Assembly: GCF_000381545.1 (NCBI RefSeq)
Contig: NZ_KB906684.1
Coordinates: forward strand, 62,001-126,000
Length of the DNA stretch: 64,000 bases
Origin: Rhodonellum psychrophilum GCM71 = DSM 17998
Lineage (GTDB): Bacteria; Bacteroidota; Bacteroidia; Cytophagales; Cyclobacteriaceae
Reading direction: 5' to 3'
In this document: positions 17,284 through 25,981 of the stretch, in pieces
Position numbering within the stretch: position 1 is the stretch's first letter
Layout: every line of letters begins with the position of its first letter
The notes under the pieces: generated by a model
The model's input: only the letters and a program-made list of their open reading frames with translations
Told to the model about the DNA's origin: nothing
The model's database searches: none
Translations under genes and position numbers: made by a program

Positions 17284-17919
17284 TCATTTTTCATTTTTTT
17301 CAACAACCGGTCGCCAAAACAGCACCTTTTGCATGTAGCTGAGTTTTCGGATGTTTACCTCCCGATAAGGGTATATCCGGTTTTTGGAGATATTGTTAAA
17401 CACCAATGCAATCGAAAAAAGTAGGAGTACACCGGTCAAAACCGGGTTGACCACATACCAATAGCCCATTTCCTTGATTTCCGTTGAACCAATATTTGCG
17501 ATTAAAGCAATGGCACCACCTGGAGGATGTAATGTTTTGGTGAATTGCATGGCCAATATGGACAAGGATACTGCCAATGCTGAGGAAAACCAAAAATACC
17601 CGATATTATGGAATAGGGCATATACGGTAACGCCGATAATCGCTGAAAGAAGACTTCCGAAAATCATATTCCTGGGTTGTGCCAGTGGACTGTTGGGGGC
17701 GCCAAAGAGCAAAACCGAAGTGGCACCAAAAGCGCCAATCAGAAACAAATAATCCAGGGTTCCATCCATGTTGGATCCGATTTGCAGCAACCCTATTCCA
17801 CTTAGGGCAAGAAGGGAACCAAAAAAAGCCCAAAGGTTGTCTATTGGGTTGTGACTCGTGTCTTTGTATACGATGAAGCGTGCTTTTCTAAATCCTTTCT
17901 CTAGTTTTTTGGAGGCCAT
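17284..17919 (-). CDS. HPP family integral membrane protein
   Basis: 211 residues with four hydrophobic segments between 28 and 175. The defining motif H-P-P is seen in TKTLHPPGGAIAL near residue 130, and NSPLAQPRN between the first spans is also conserved. HPP proteins of this type have been linked to nitrite transport into chloroplasts in plants and algae; the bacterial substrate is not settled. The C-terminal tail (KLSYMQKVLFWRP) is cytoplasmic and basic. Monocistronic, 75 bp from the GbsR gene on the same strand, so joint transcription is possible. Confidence 0.88.
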   Translation of the reverse strand: MASKKLEKGFRKARFIVYKDTSHNPIDNLWAFFGSLLALSGIGLLQIGSNMDGTLDYLFLIGAFGATSVLLFGAPNSPLAQPRNMIFGSLLSAIIGVTVYALFHNIGYFWFSSALAVSLSILAMQFTKTLHPPGGAIALIANIGSTEIKEMGYWYVVNPVLTGVLLLFSIALVFNNISKNRIYPYREVNIRKLSYMQKVLFWRPVVEKNEK

Positions 17920-18126
17920 CTGTTTGGATGATTGGAATCCAAACTTAAAAAAAGCAGGAGATGAAAAAAGAATTTCCCACGCATTTAGATAGTGGGTACC
18001 GTATCATCCCTATTCATTTGAGGATTTATGGATATTTCACGCGGATGTTTCTGATTCATCAATATGCGTTTAAATACCGTGAACAATTCCGGTCAATTTG
18101 AAAATATATGCAATATTGGCCTCTTT

Positions 18127-18297
18127 AACCCTAAATATGTAATGGGTTTCCCAATAGGTGTTGAAGCGGCAAAAAAATCAGATCATTTAGGGAGTAGGGC
18201 ATGGTGCCAAAATGGTGAAGTCAAAAACAGTAAACAAAAGACTGGTTATGATGTGTTTTTAGGATGGAATGGGATTGGAAATGCATAAAACGGATTT
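18127..18297 (+). repeat. Dispersed inverted-end repeat, copy 5 (tandem)
   Basis: Left end AACCCTAAATATGTAATGGG; right end GGAAATGCATAAAACGGATTT. It is followed without a gap by copy 6 in the same orientation. Confidence 0.88.
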
Positions 18298-18468
18298 AAC
18301 CCGAAATAAGCAAAAGGTTTCCAAATTGGAATTGAACTGAAAGAAAATCAGACTATTCGGAGAATAATTCCTGACAACAATAGGATGAAGTCAAAAATAG
18401 TCAATACCTAATTGATTATCTGTGAATTATACTCTTGTGTTGAGTTCGTAATGCATAAAACGGGTTTA
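18298..18468 (+). repeat. Dispersed inverted-end repeat, copy 6 (tandem)
   Basis: Left end AACCCGAAATAAGCAAAAGG; core AAATCAGACTATTCGGAG; right end TAATGCATAAAACGGGTTT. It joins copy 5 head to tail at a shared TTTAA. Confidence 0.88.
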
Positions 18469-18671
18469 ATGGCAATTCATTCTTTTTGATTGGGTGTCAA
18501 AGACAGTTGGATGAATGATGGGGGGAAATACAATTTTTATTGGGGCAAAGCTTTGGTGTTTCTGAATGGGTTCATTTAGAAGTCCTGCAGCCAAGGTTGA
18601 TTGAGAATTTACCTTTTTGCTTTACAGGAAATGATGTATAAGGGAATTCAAGGGGGAAAGCAATTTGTTTT

Positions 18672-19436
18672 TCACTCCGCAATCAACACTTCGACTCCCC
18701 TTTCCTCCAACTTGATCCTGTAGATATCCGGAATTCCCGCATCTGTGATCACCATGTCCAGGTCATCGACATCGCAGACCTTACCAAATCCCTTTCGTCC
18801 AAATTTGCTGGAATCTGCCAGTACGATTACTTTCTGGACGGATTTGATCATTTTGGTGTTGAGGTGGGCCTCCATCATGTTGGAGGTGGTCAGGCCAAAA
18901 TCTGGGCTGATGCCATCTGCACCGAGAAACAGTTTGCTGCAGGAGAAGCTGGCAAGCATTTCTTCTGCATAATGGCCCACAACGGAGGAACTGCTCTTTC
19001 TGACGATCCCCCCGAGCTGGACGATCTCAATATTTGGATGTTCCATCAGGGCGATGGTCACATTCAAGGCAGCAGTCAGTACAGTGACTTTCTTTTGGTT
19101 TGGAATCGCCCTAGCCAAAGCAGTCACCGACGTGCCGGAACCAATGATGATTGCATCATCGTCTTCGATAAGTTCGGCTGCCAGGCGAGCAATTTTGTCT
19201 TTTTCACTCACCATGACCAGCTTTTTTTCGTCCACCGGTTTGTCGTTGACATAAGGGGAGGTGGGGGTGGCGCTGCCATGAGATCGGAAAAGCAGCTTTC
19301 TGTCTTCAAGTAGCTTTAAATCCTTTCTGATGGTTACCATGGTGACGTCAAGCGCTTTACTCAATTCGGCCACACTCACGATTCCGGCTTCCTTGAGTTT
19401 ATCCAAAATGAATTTATGTCTTTCTGCGATATTCAT
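18672..19436 (-). CDS. DeoR family transcriptional regulator
   Basis: 254 residues. An N-terminal helix-turn-helix (VSVAELSKALDVTMVTIRKDLKLLE, residues 19-45) and an RSHGSA turn are followed by the DeoR sensor domain, with the phospho-sugar binding signature IIIGSGTSVTALAR and FLGADGISPDFGLTT. These repressors sense phosphorylated sugars or polyols. No sugar operon lies next to it, so the target is not evident here. It is monocistronic, with a repeat-rich 1-kb region upstream. Confidence 0.92.
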   Translation of the reverse strand: MNIAERHKFILDKLKEAGIVSVAELSKALDVTMVTIRKDLKLLEDRKLLFRSHGSATPTSPYVNDKPVDEKKLVMVSEKDKIARLAAELIEDDDAIIIGSGTSVTALARAIPNQKKVTVLTAALNVTIALMEHPNIEIVQLGGIVRKSSSSVVGHYAEEMLASFSCSKLFLGADGISPDFGLTTSNMMEAHLNTKMIKSVQKVIVLADSSKFGRKGFGKVCDVDDLDMVITDAGIPDIYRIKLEERGVEVLIAE

Positions 19437-19687
19437 GTTTTGTTTTTCAAAGGGAAAAGGTTTTTCTTGATATTCTTTTCAGACGTATTCAAGTGTAAAC
19501 CAAAGGATGGGCAAACTTAAAGATAATTTTAAACCATTTTGAAACGAAATTAATTTCTTTTCATTTCTTTTTGCTTCTTTGTTGTAAAAAATAAAAGCAA
19601 TTGAAAATCAAGTTGGGTCTGTTGGAGACTTTTCTTGAAGGCAGAAGGTTTTGCCAAACCGATATTCCCCATTATTGGGCTGGATTC

Positions 19688-19916
19688 AACCCGAATTCTA
19701 AGACAGCGGAAAAGTAACGTAGGGCATCTAACTTGATTAAGTTAGATGGAATATGCAATAGGTTTCCAATTGGGATTGAAATTGAAAGAAAATCATACAA
19801 TTGGGAGACCAATTCCTGACACTGATATGATGAAGTCAATATAAGTCAACAAAGGACTAATTAATTATCGAATATATAAAGTGTTGAGAGGCATTCGCAA
19901 CAATAGAACGGGTTAA
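19688..19916 (+). repeat. Dispersed repeat, long-form copy 7
   Basis: Left end AACCCGAATTCTAAGACA, then an AAAGTAACGTA block and a perfect hairpin ATCTAACTTGATTAAGTTAGAT absent from ordinary copies. The common core follows (GGAATATGCAATAGGTTTCC) and the end is GAACGGGTT. It is about 60 bp longer than most copies. Confidence 0.88.
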
Positions 19917-20136
19917 ACCCCCCATTAGGCATAACCCTCCATAACTGCCTGAAATTGCTCTATAATCAGGCTTTTTCATTGTTTTTAATTTTCGCAATTT
20001 CGTAAGATTCCTTTTTCTCCAAATAGCCGCATTTTCTTGCATCTTTAAGCCCATTAGAAAATCCAATGCATATTCCATCTAACTTGCTTTAAGTTTGATG
20101 TTTACGTTACTTTTTCGATGTCTTGAAATTCGGGTT
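19917..20136 (-). repeat. Dispersed repeat, long-form copy 8, inverted
   Basis: On the minus strand it starts AACCCGAATTTCAAGACA at 20136 with the same AAAGTAACGTA block and AAGTTAGATGGAATATGCA. The hairpin is partly decayed. Its right end meets copy 7 at CGGGTTAAACCCC. Confidence 0.85.
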
Positions 20137-20494
20137 GAAATTCGGATCAAGACTTTTCCTTTCAGATCAAACTAAAAGGTTTTCCCAATCAAATTCCGGC
20201 CTCATTTTGGGGAAGTAATAAAGCTAGACCATTGAACTCACTTAAGAGAAGTTGTTTTGGAAGGTGAAAACTTTTTTTACTTGGATTTTATGGTGCATGT
20301 CCATAAAACGACCTTTTGTTATTTTGAATTAAAATTAAAAAATGTTGTTTATTGATATATAAACCTTGTTTAATTTTAATTCATAAAATAGATTAAGGTT
20401 TTGAATTTAAATACAGCACACTTCATTTACTTTTAAAAGCAAAAAAAAGGTATCAGCACTATTTTTTTATAGCTTTCAATTTATAAATAACAGT

Positions 20495-23143
20495 TTGAAA
20501 AAAAATATTGCATTCCTAATGAATGAAAAATCAAGCATCTTTCTAAGAATTAAAGAAAAAATAAAATTTCATAAAGGGTTTTTCATCGCAGGTTTTTTAA
20601 TATTGGCTTCTGTTTTTTTTGTCATGATTTTTTCTATTAGGTCAAATCAAGAGATTGAAAAAATAGCAAGAATTGATTCTCTTATTTTGGTTGCCAGGGA
20701 TTTGGCATATATTGAAAGGTCTACTTCAGGAGATTTGGCTACGCAGGCTTTGATTGAGTCCTTAGAGATTAATTATAAAAAAGGGCAAGCGGATTCCTAT
20801 CGGTTAAACTCCATCGTCACATTTCTGGAAAAAGATTATTTGACCAGTATTGAATATCTGGAGCTTTCAATTGAACTGTTTGAGGAAATGAATGATTCGG
20901 TTGGATTGGCAGATGCAAATATTTCTTATGGTCATATTTACAGGGATTTTAATCAGCGGGATAAAGGCGAGTTTCATTTTAAAAAAGCATTTGATTTTTT
21001 TGCAAAACAGGGTATTCCTGAACGAATAAGTGTGACAGCGTACAATTATGCCAATATTTTATTTGAAAATGGTAAAAGGGAAAAATCTCAAGAAATTGTG
21101 GATTCAGCCATCCATCAGGAGAGTGTTAAAGAAAACATATCCCTATACATCTTTTTTTTAAATTTACGCGCCAAAATATTAATTCAATCCGGATTATATC
21201 ATCTTGCTCTTGATGATTTGAATTTAGCTAAGAGAAAATCTTTAGAATTAAAAGAAAATAGAAATAAAACGGCCTTCATTGAAACTCTTTTTTATTTGGG
21301 TAAAGTATTTTATCACTTGGATGATTTTGATTCTTCAGAATATTATTTAAACTATGCTAAAAACGACCCCTATATTTCTTATGCAGAAAATTATTCTGAT
21401 TCAGTTTTTATCGACCTTATTAATTTAAATATCACTAAGAATGATGTTTCGAATGTAAAAGGTAAAATGAAAAAATTTTTAGAACTCAAGTCAATCAACA
21501 AGGGGTTAAATTTTTATGATAATAATGAATTCAAATTTAGCGTAATTGTCAACAAGAACAGAGTCAAAGAAAATATAGAACTAAGAAATCGGCAATATCT
21601 GAGTTCATTATACAGTAGTATATATTTATTTATAATTTTTATTATTTTTATAACTTTCACAGTTTATATAATCGGTAAAAGAAAAAGAGATCGATTTTCT
21701 TCTCTTTTAGATGGTCAAAAAAGAAGATATGTGAATTTGTTTGAGAATTCTCCGCTTCCAATATTAATTGTAAACAATTCCGGAAATATTTTGCTGTCTA
21801 ATGATAGAGTCAAACAGTTTATAGGTTTATATGGTGAGAACATGTTGGTCAATCTTATAAATTCTGTTCTGAATAGGTATTCAGTAAAAAATAAAAGTTA
21901 TTTGGATGGAAATGATTTTTTGGAGTTTGAAAATGGCGATCTCCATATAAGGGTTTATTTTATTTTTGAGTGTAATGAAAGAGAATATACCATTCTCCTT
22001 GAAGATTTAAGTGTTTTGAAAAAATCAATTAGAGAACAAGAAAATTTAATTGAACTCTTGAATCAAAGTTACAAACTGGCCAATATTGGGAGTTTCTCTT
22101 TGAAAATCAACCAAGATTTTAATATGGATCTTGAGGTGATTTCTAGTATCGCTCTTACTATTTTAGGGTTTCCGGCAGATTATCAGGGGTATAACAAACA
22201 CAGCTTATCCGATTTGTTCGAATTTGGAGATTTAACCGAATTACATAATCTGATAGTAAAAGCATCTAAAGAGGAGAACTATTTTGACAGGGTCGTTAAG
22301 CTGAAGGTGCATCCATCGCCCAACAGGTGGGCAAGGATAATTGGAAGAGTTTTCGAATCTTCGGACTCCAATTTTTATATGAAAGGAATTATTCAGGACG
22401 TTACTTCGGAAAGAAGATGGATGGTCTCTACCCTTGAAAACCTCCAAAGAGAAAAAGAGCTAAATCTCGTTAAATCTAGGTTTATTTCAATGACTTCTCA
22501 TGAATTTAGAACGCCAATTGCAGTGGCATCCAGTTCAATAGATATGATTGAAATACATTCAGATTCAATTGAAAACCTAGATCTCCGGAACAAGGTTCTC
22601 AATCATTCTTCTAAAATCTCCAAACAACTCAATAAAATTGTATTGCTGTTGGACGATATTCTTATAATGGAAAGGACATCCTTTACGGATAAAAACCTTA
22701 ATTTAGAGAAAGTATCTTTGGACGAGTTTCTTGAAAATATTATAGACGAAATCAATTCCACTTTATCGGGCAGAAAAATTCAATTACTTAGGGCAGGATC
22801 GGGGTTTAAATTCCAAACAGATGTTGTTTTGTTTGAATACCTTATCAATAATCTTCTGACCAACGCAATTAAATTTTCGGGTGGTGATAAGGACTGCTTA
22901 GTTGAAGTTGATTTTGGTGCAAATCAAAAAATAATTAAAGTTACGGATTTTGGGCTGGGAATACCTGAAAAAGAAATTCCATTGGTTTTTAATTCTTTTT
23001 TCAGGGCCTCCAATAGCGGTTCTGTTAAAGGAACAGGTCTTGGTTTATCCATTGTTATGGAAATATGTAAAAAATTAAACTATACAATTAAAGTTGATTC
23101 AGTAGTGAATCAAAAAACAACCTTTATTCTACATGTTAATTAA
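20495..23143 (+). CDS. TPR-PAS sensor histidine kinase
   Basis: 882 residues from a TTG at 20495, or 874 from the ATG at 20519. A first membrane span (about 31-53) and a second (372-394) enclose a helical domain of tetratricopeptide-like repeats facing the periplasm. A PAS domain (415-520: LFENSPLPILIVNNSGN) and a second PAS/PAC-like region (570-645) follow. The dimerisation helix carries the phospho-acceptor H669 (SHEFRTP). The ATPase part has the N box (NLLTNAIKFSG), G1 (DFGLGIP) and G2 (GTGLGL). The receiver partner is probably the hybrid gene 94 bp downstream. Confidence 0.92.
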   Translation: MKKNIAFLMNEKSSIFLRIKEKIKFHKGFFIAGFLILASVFFVMIFSIRSNQEIEKIARIDSLILVARDLAYIERSTSGDLATQALIESLEINYKKGQADSYRLNSIVTFLEKDYLTSIEYLELSIELFEEMNDSVGLADANISYGHIYRDFNQRDKGEFHFKKAFDFFAKQGIPERISVTAYNYANILFENGKREKSQEIVDSAIHQESVKENISLYIFFLNLRAKILIQSGLYHLALDDLNLAKRKSLELKENRNKTAFIETLFYLGKVFYHLDDFDSSEYYLNYAKNDPYISYAENYSDSVFIDLINLNITKNDVSNVKGKMKKFLELKSINKGLNFYDNNEFKFSVIVNKNRVKENIELRNRQYLSSLYSSIYLFIIFIIFITFTVYIIGKRKRDRFSSLLDGQKRRYVNLFENSPLPILIVNNSGNILLSNDRVKQFIGLYGENMLVNLINSVLNRYSVKNKSYLDGNDFLEFENGDLHIRVYFIFECNEREYTILLEDLSVLKKSIREQENLIELLNQSYKLANIGSFSLKINQDFNMDLEVISSIALTILGFPADYQGYNKHSLSDLFEFGDLTELHNLIVKASKEENYFDRVVKLKVHPSPNRWARIIGRVFESSDSNFYMKGIIQDVTSERRWMVSTLENLQREKELNLVKSRFISMTSHEFRTPIAVASSSIDMIEIHSDSIENLDLRNKVLNHSSKISKQLNKIVLLLDDILIMERTSFTDKNLNLEKVSLDEFLENIIDEINSTLSGRKIQLLRAGSGFKFQTDVVLFEYLINNLLTNAIKFSGGDKDCLVEVDFGANQKIIKVTDFGLGIPEKEIPLVFNSFFRASNSGSVKGTGLGLSIVMEICKKLNYTIKVDSVVNQKTTFILHVN

Positions 23144-23237
23144 ATTTGGAGTAAATTAGTTTATTGTATTTCTCATTTAATTTATAAATGGAGTTATTGT
23201 TATAAATATTTTTGTAATCTTTAATTTCTAAAAAAGC

Positions 23238-24287
23238 ATGATGAATAGTAAGGTTTTAATTATAGAAGATGACATAGATTTACTTTCTAATTTTAAAGAA
23301 ATTTTAGAGTACAATAAAATGAATGTTTGGACTGCTTTGAATGGGAGGGAAGCGCTTGAGATCCTGGAAGATATTGATTTTGATGTGATCATCTCTGATA
23401 TCTCAATGCCACAATTGGATGGACTTAGCTTCCTATCCACAATCAAGCTCAGGGTAGGATTGGAAAACACGCCACTGATTCTAATTTCTGGCAAAATCAG
23501 CAAGGAAGAGCAAAGATTTGGCATAGAACAAGGTGCTGATGATTATTTGGTCAAACCAGTTTCTGCCAATACATTGTGGAATGCAGTATATTCCAGTTTG
23601 GAAAAAAAGAAAAAGCGTGAAGTTTGGGCGAAGTATAGACTTGACCTGGCGCTGAAAGAGGATCGGAAAATTACTTTTCATGAATTTCGCACTCCCTTGG
23701 CAGGTGTTCTTTCCATCTTTGAGTTAATGGAAACCATGTTGGAGGACCTTGATAAAGCTGAGCTTTTGGAATTGATCCAGGTTGGGAGGCAGTCTGCAAA
23801 TAGAATCAATAAAAGTTTAAATAAACTTTCTGTTTACAATCGGCTGGATACCTTGACCCTCGCACCGTCAAATTTTGTTTTCGATTTAGAACTTTTCCAG
23901 AAAATCGCTAAGGATCATTATGATAAGTTGACTGTGATTGGCTGGGATTTCGTCAATCCCATTTCTTTTGACTTGAAGTTTTTCAATTATATCATTTTCG
24001 AGTTCATTGAAAATGCTTTAAAATTTGCGCGCCTCGGCAGTTCCATTGAAGTCCTTTATGAAGGAGAGGTTTTCAGTGTATCCAATCAGCAAGATGTATT
24101 TTGTGAAAAGGGATTTTATGATCCAGCGCCCTTCAGCCAAATTAGCAGAGCATTTATTGAACAACAAGGGTTAGGCTTAGGTCTTTATATTTGTAAAAGA
24201 ATTGCTCACATTCAAGGCGTTTTTTTCGCATGTGAAATTGAGGAAGATCTTAGATTTAAAGTTACGGTGGATTTTCGAAAGGCATAA
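23238..24287 (+). CDS. Receiver-histidine kinase hybrid (REC-HisKA-HATPase)
   Basis: 349 residues. An N-terminal receiver domain has the acidic pocket (EDD, 10-12), phospho-acceptor D54 (IISDISMP) and K106 (LVKPVS). A short linker leads to a histidine-kinase core: H148 (FHEFRTPLAG), N box (FEFIENALKFA) and G2 (GLGLGLYICKR). The G1 motif D-x-G-x-G is replaced by VSNQQD, so nucleotide binding may be changed. Such REC-first kinases take a phosphoryl group from an upstream kinase, likely the one 94 bp before it. No membrane segment, so cytoplasmic. Confidence 0.88.
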   Translation: MMNSKVLIIEDDIDLLSNFKEILEYNKMNVWTALNGREALEILEDIDFDVIISDISMPQLDGLSFLSTIKLRVGLENTPLILISGKISKEEQRFGIEQGADDYLVKPVSANTLWNAVYSSLEKKKKREVWAKYRLDLALKEDRKITFHEFRTPLAGVLSIFELMETMLEDLDKAELLELIQVGRQSANRINKSLNKLSVYNRLDTLTLAPSNFVFDLELFQKIAKDHYDKLTVIGWDFVNPISFDLKFFNYIIFEFIENALKFARLGSSIEVLYEGEVFSVSNQQDVFCEKGFYDPAPFSQISRAFIEQQGLGLGLYICKRIAHIQGVFFACEIEEDLRFKVTVDFRKA

Positions 24288-24297
24288 AAACCTACGT

Positions 24298-24403
24298 ATG
24301 CCCGGTTTTAATAGACTTTCTGTAAATAGGAAGTGTGTGATATTGTGTATTCCAAGAAGTAGCCTGCATTACAAACAAACCAGGGAAAAGATCGAGAACC
24401 CTG
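24298..24403 (+). pseudogene. IS3-family transposase (OrfB) remnant, N-terminal piece
   Basis: The frame from 24298 reads RLSVNRKCVILCIPRSSLHYKQ then TREKIENPE. This matches the start of IS3-group OrfB proteins (CELLGIPRSSLYYK...EN). It is broken off directly by repeat copy 9. Decayed, no functional product expected. Confidence 0.75.
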
Positions 24404-24570
24404 AACCCGAAATATGCACTAGGTTTCCAATTGAGACCGAAACTGCAAGGAAATCAGACTATTGGGAGACCAATTCCTGACACCAATTGGGTGAAGTCAT
24501 GAATAGTCAACACCTAGTGGATTATCAGTGAATTAAAATATTAAATGGAGTTCGCAATGGAGGAAACCGG
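24404..24570 (+). repeat. Dispersed inverted-end repeat, copy 9, inside an IS3 relic
   Basis: Left end AACCCGAAATATGCACTAGG at 24404; right end TTCGCAATGGAGGAAACCGG to 24570. The IS3 transposase pieces lie immediately on both sides. Confidence 0.85.
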
Positions 24571-24892
24571 CAACTCCGACCAAGGCAGTCCTTATACATT
24601 TTCAATTTGGTGGATTGCTAACCTTGAAAAACATGCGATAAGGGTCTCCGTGGATGGAAGGGGCCGGGACTCGGACAAGATCTATATGGAAAGGTTCTAA
24701 AGGTCCATAAAATAAGTATAGCTCTACCAAAACTCTTGCGCTGATGGCTAAGAGTTGGAAAATGGTCTACAAAACCAGATGGCATTTTTATAACCAAAAG
24801 GTGCGTCCTCCCACAAGGTTATCGCTGGGAGATATGTATTTGACAGCAATTGAAATGGCAGTGAAGCAAAACAGTACTGAACAAATAAATTA
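24571..24892 (+). pseudogene. IS3-family transposase (OrfB) remnant, C-terminal piece
   Basis: Directly after repeat copy 9 the frame reads NSDQGSPYTF, then LEKHAIRVSVDGRGRDSDK and IYMERF, followed by stop codons and a frameshift to FYNQKVRPPTRLS. This is the catalytic-core end of IS3-family transposases (HSDQGSQYTS...SMDGRGRALDN...ERLWRSLK...YNxxRPHQSL). The central part of the transposase is missing. The element is dead. No terminal inverted repeats were identified. Confidence 0.85.
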
Positions 24893-24954
24893 ACGGAGAA
24901 ACTTAGTCTTTTGGTCGGGAGTGTAATCATCCTTGTGGATGTTGTGAAAGTTTG

Positions 24955-25344
24955 TCACTGCTCTTTCTTTAACTTGGTTTTGATCTCTATGGACAAATCC
25001 AACAAGGAGAATGGTTTTATGATGATTTTTTCAAAACCAATATTCTTTTTGTCCTCCATCAATTCCTCAGCCATTGAGGTGATGGCATACACCGGTATGT
25101 TTTTATATTTTTCATCTTTTTTGATGTTTTCAAGAAACTCAAGACCATTCATGATGGGCATCATTATATCGGTCAGGATCAAATCCGGCAATTTATCCGT
25201 AGCGTGTAGGTGATCCAAACCTAACTGTCCATTTACTTCTGTTGCGACCTCAAATCCCAATTTACTCAGGTATTTTTGTGTGATCAGACCCAAAAATAAA
25301 TCGTCCTCTACGATCAGTATTTTTTTTGCAAGTGATTCAGGCAT
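24955..25344 (-). CDS. Single-domain response regulator (REC only)
   Basis: 129 residues from the ATG at 25344 (MPESLAKKILIVEDD). An upstream frame start at 25443 would add 33 basic residues that do not belong to the fold. It has the acidic pair (ED, 13-14), phospho-acceptor D59 (LILTDIMMP), T/S switch (AITS) and K110 (IIKPFS), with no output domain. It may relay phosphate between kinases or bind a partner directly. It lies between the hybrid kinase and the sensor-like gene, on the opposite strand to the kinases. Confidence 0.88.
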   Translation of the reverse strand: MPESLAKKILIVEDDLFLGLITQKYLSKLGFEVATEVNGQLGLDHLHATDKLPDLILTDIMMPIMNGLEFLENIKKDEKYKNIPVYAITSMAEELMEDKKNIGFEKIIIKPFSLLDLSIEIKTKLKKEQ

Positions 25345-25443
25345 GTTTGCGTTTTTGAAGACTTTTTGGGAAATAAGCAAGTAATTAAACTTTATTTTAA
25401 ATAATTTTAATTTTTTTTTTACTTTTTCAATGGTATAGAACAA

Positions 25444-25981
25444 TTAGCAAAAGCTAGGCCAAATCAATATTTGATTTTTGTGCCCACGCTACCCGCCGTT
25501 GAAATTGGGGAACTTAGAATTTAATAATAGCGATAGAACTGATGATATCAAAGCGTTCCGGAGGCTGAATTGAGGACATGATAGGTGCCCAAGGGTTTAT
25601 GCTCATGCTCCAATTGCGCGATTGTGGCGATTGGTGGAGCTTCAGTTCAACCCGTAAGATGCAATAGGTTTCCAAATGGGGTGGAAAGTGAAAGAAAACC
25701 AGGTACTTGAGACAATAATTTATAACACCAATAAGATGGAGTCATAGATAGTCAAAACAAATTGATTTTCTGTTAATTCAAGTCTGGCCTGAAATTGCTA
25801 AATAATCAGTCACTTGTTTAATGATATTGACTCCTCCCAATTGGACTATTCCTTATTGTCCAAATGCTCGAATTTCCCTGATCAGCAGTCTTTGTCATCA
25901 TTTTCTACGGAAACCCTTGCTGCATAATTTTATCAATCTGATCGACAAGTGCTTGTTTCTCATCATGTCCTTGTTATTTTT
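25444..25981. other. Intergenic region with a degenerate repeat
   Basis: About 540 bp. Repeat copy 10 begins at 25649. The piece 25791-25880 resembles part of the reverse strand of repeat copy 8 (CCTGAAATTGCTAAATAATC) and may be a second decayed copy. Nothing else recognised. Confidence 0.5.
25649..25785 (+). repeat. Dispersed repeat, copy 10, right end missing
   Basis: Left end AACCCGTAAGATGCAATAGG followed by the core; the inverted right end is not recognisable. Confidence 0.7.

Larger units (their letters stand above)
17920..18671. other. Intergenic region filled by two tandem repeats
   Basis: About 750 bp between two minus-strand genes. Repeat copies 5 and 6 occupy 18127-18468. No gene seen in the remainder. 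Confidence 0.6.
19437..20494. other. 1-kb divergent intergenic region with two inverted long repeats
   Basis: The region between the diverging DeoR and histidine kinase genes. Repeat copies 7 and 8 occupy 19688-20136 head to head. Both carry an extended left end. The 350 bp before the kinase are very AT-rich and show no clear motif. Confidence 0.6.

Noticed and set aside
19857-20078. Small frames inside repeat copies, with peptides such as ARKSD recurring between copies
   Set aside because: The similarity follows from the repeated DNA; frames are not conserved between copies and have indels and stops.
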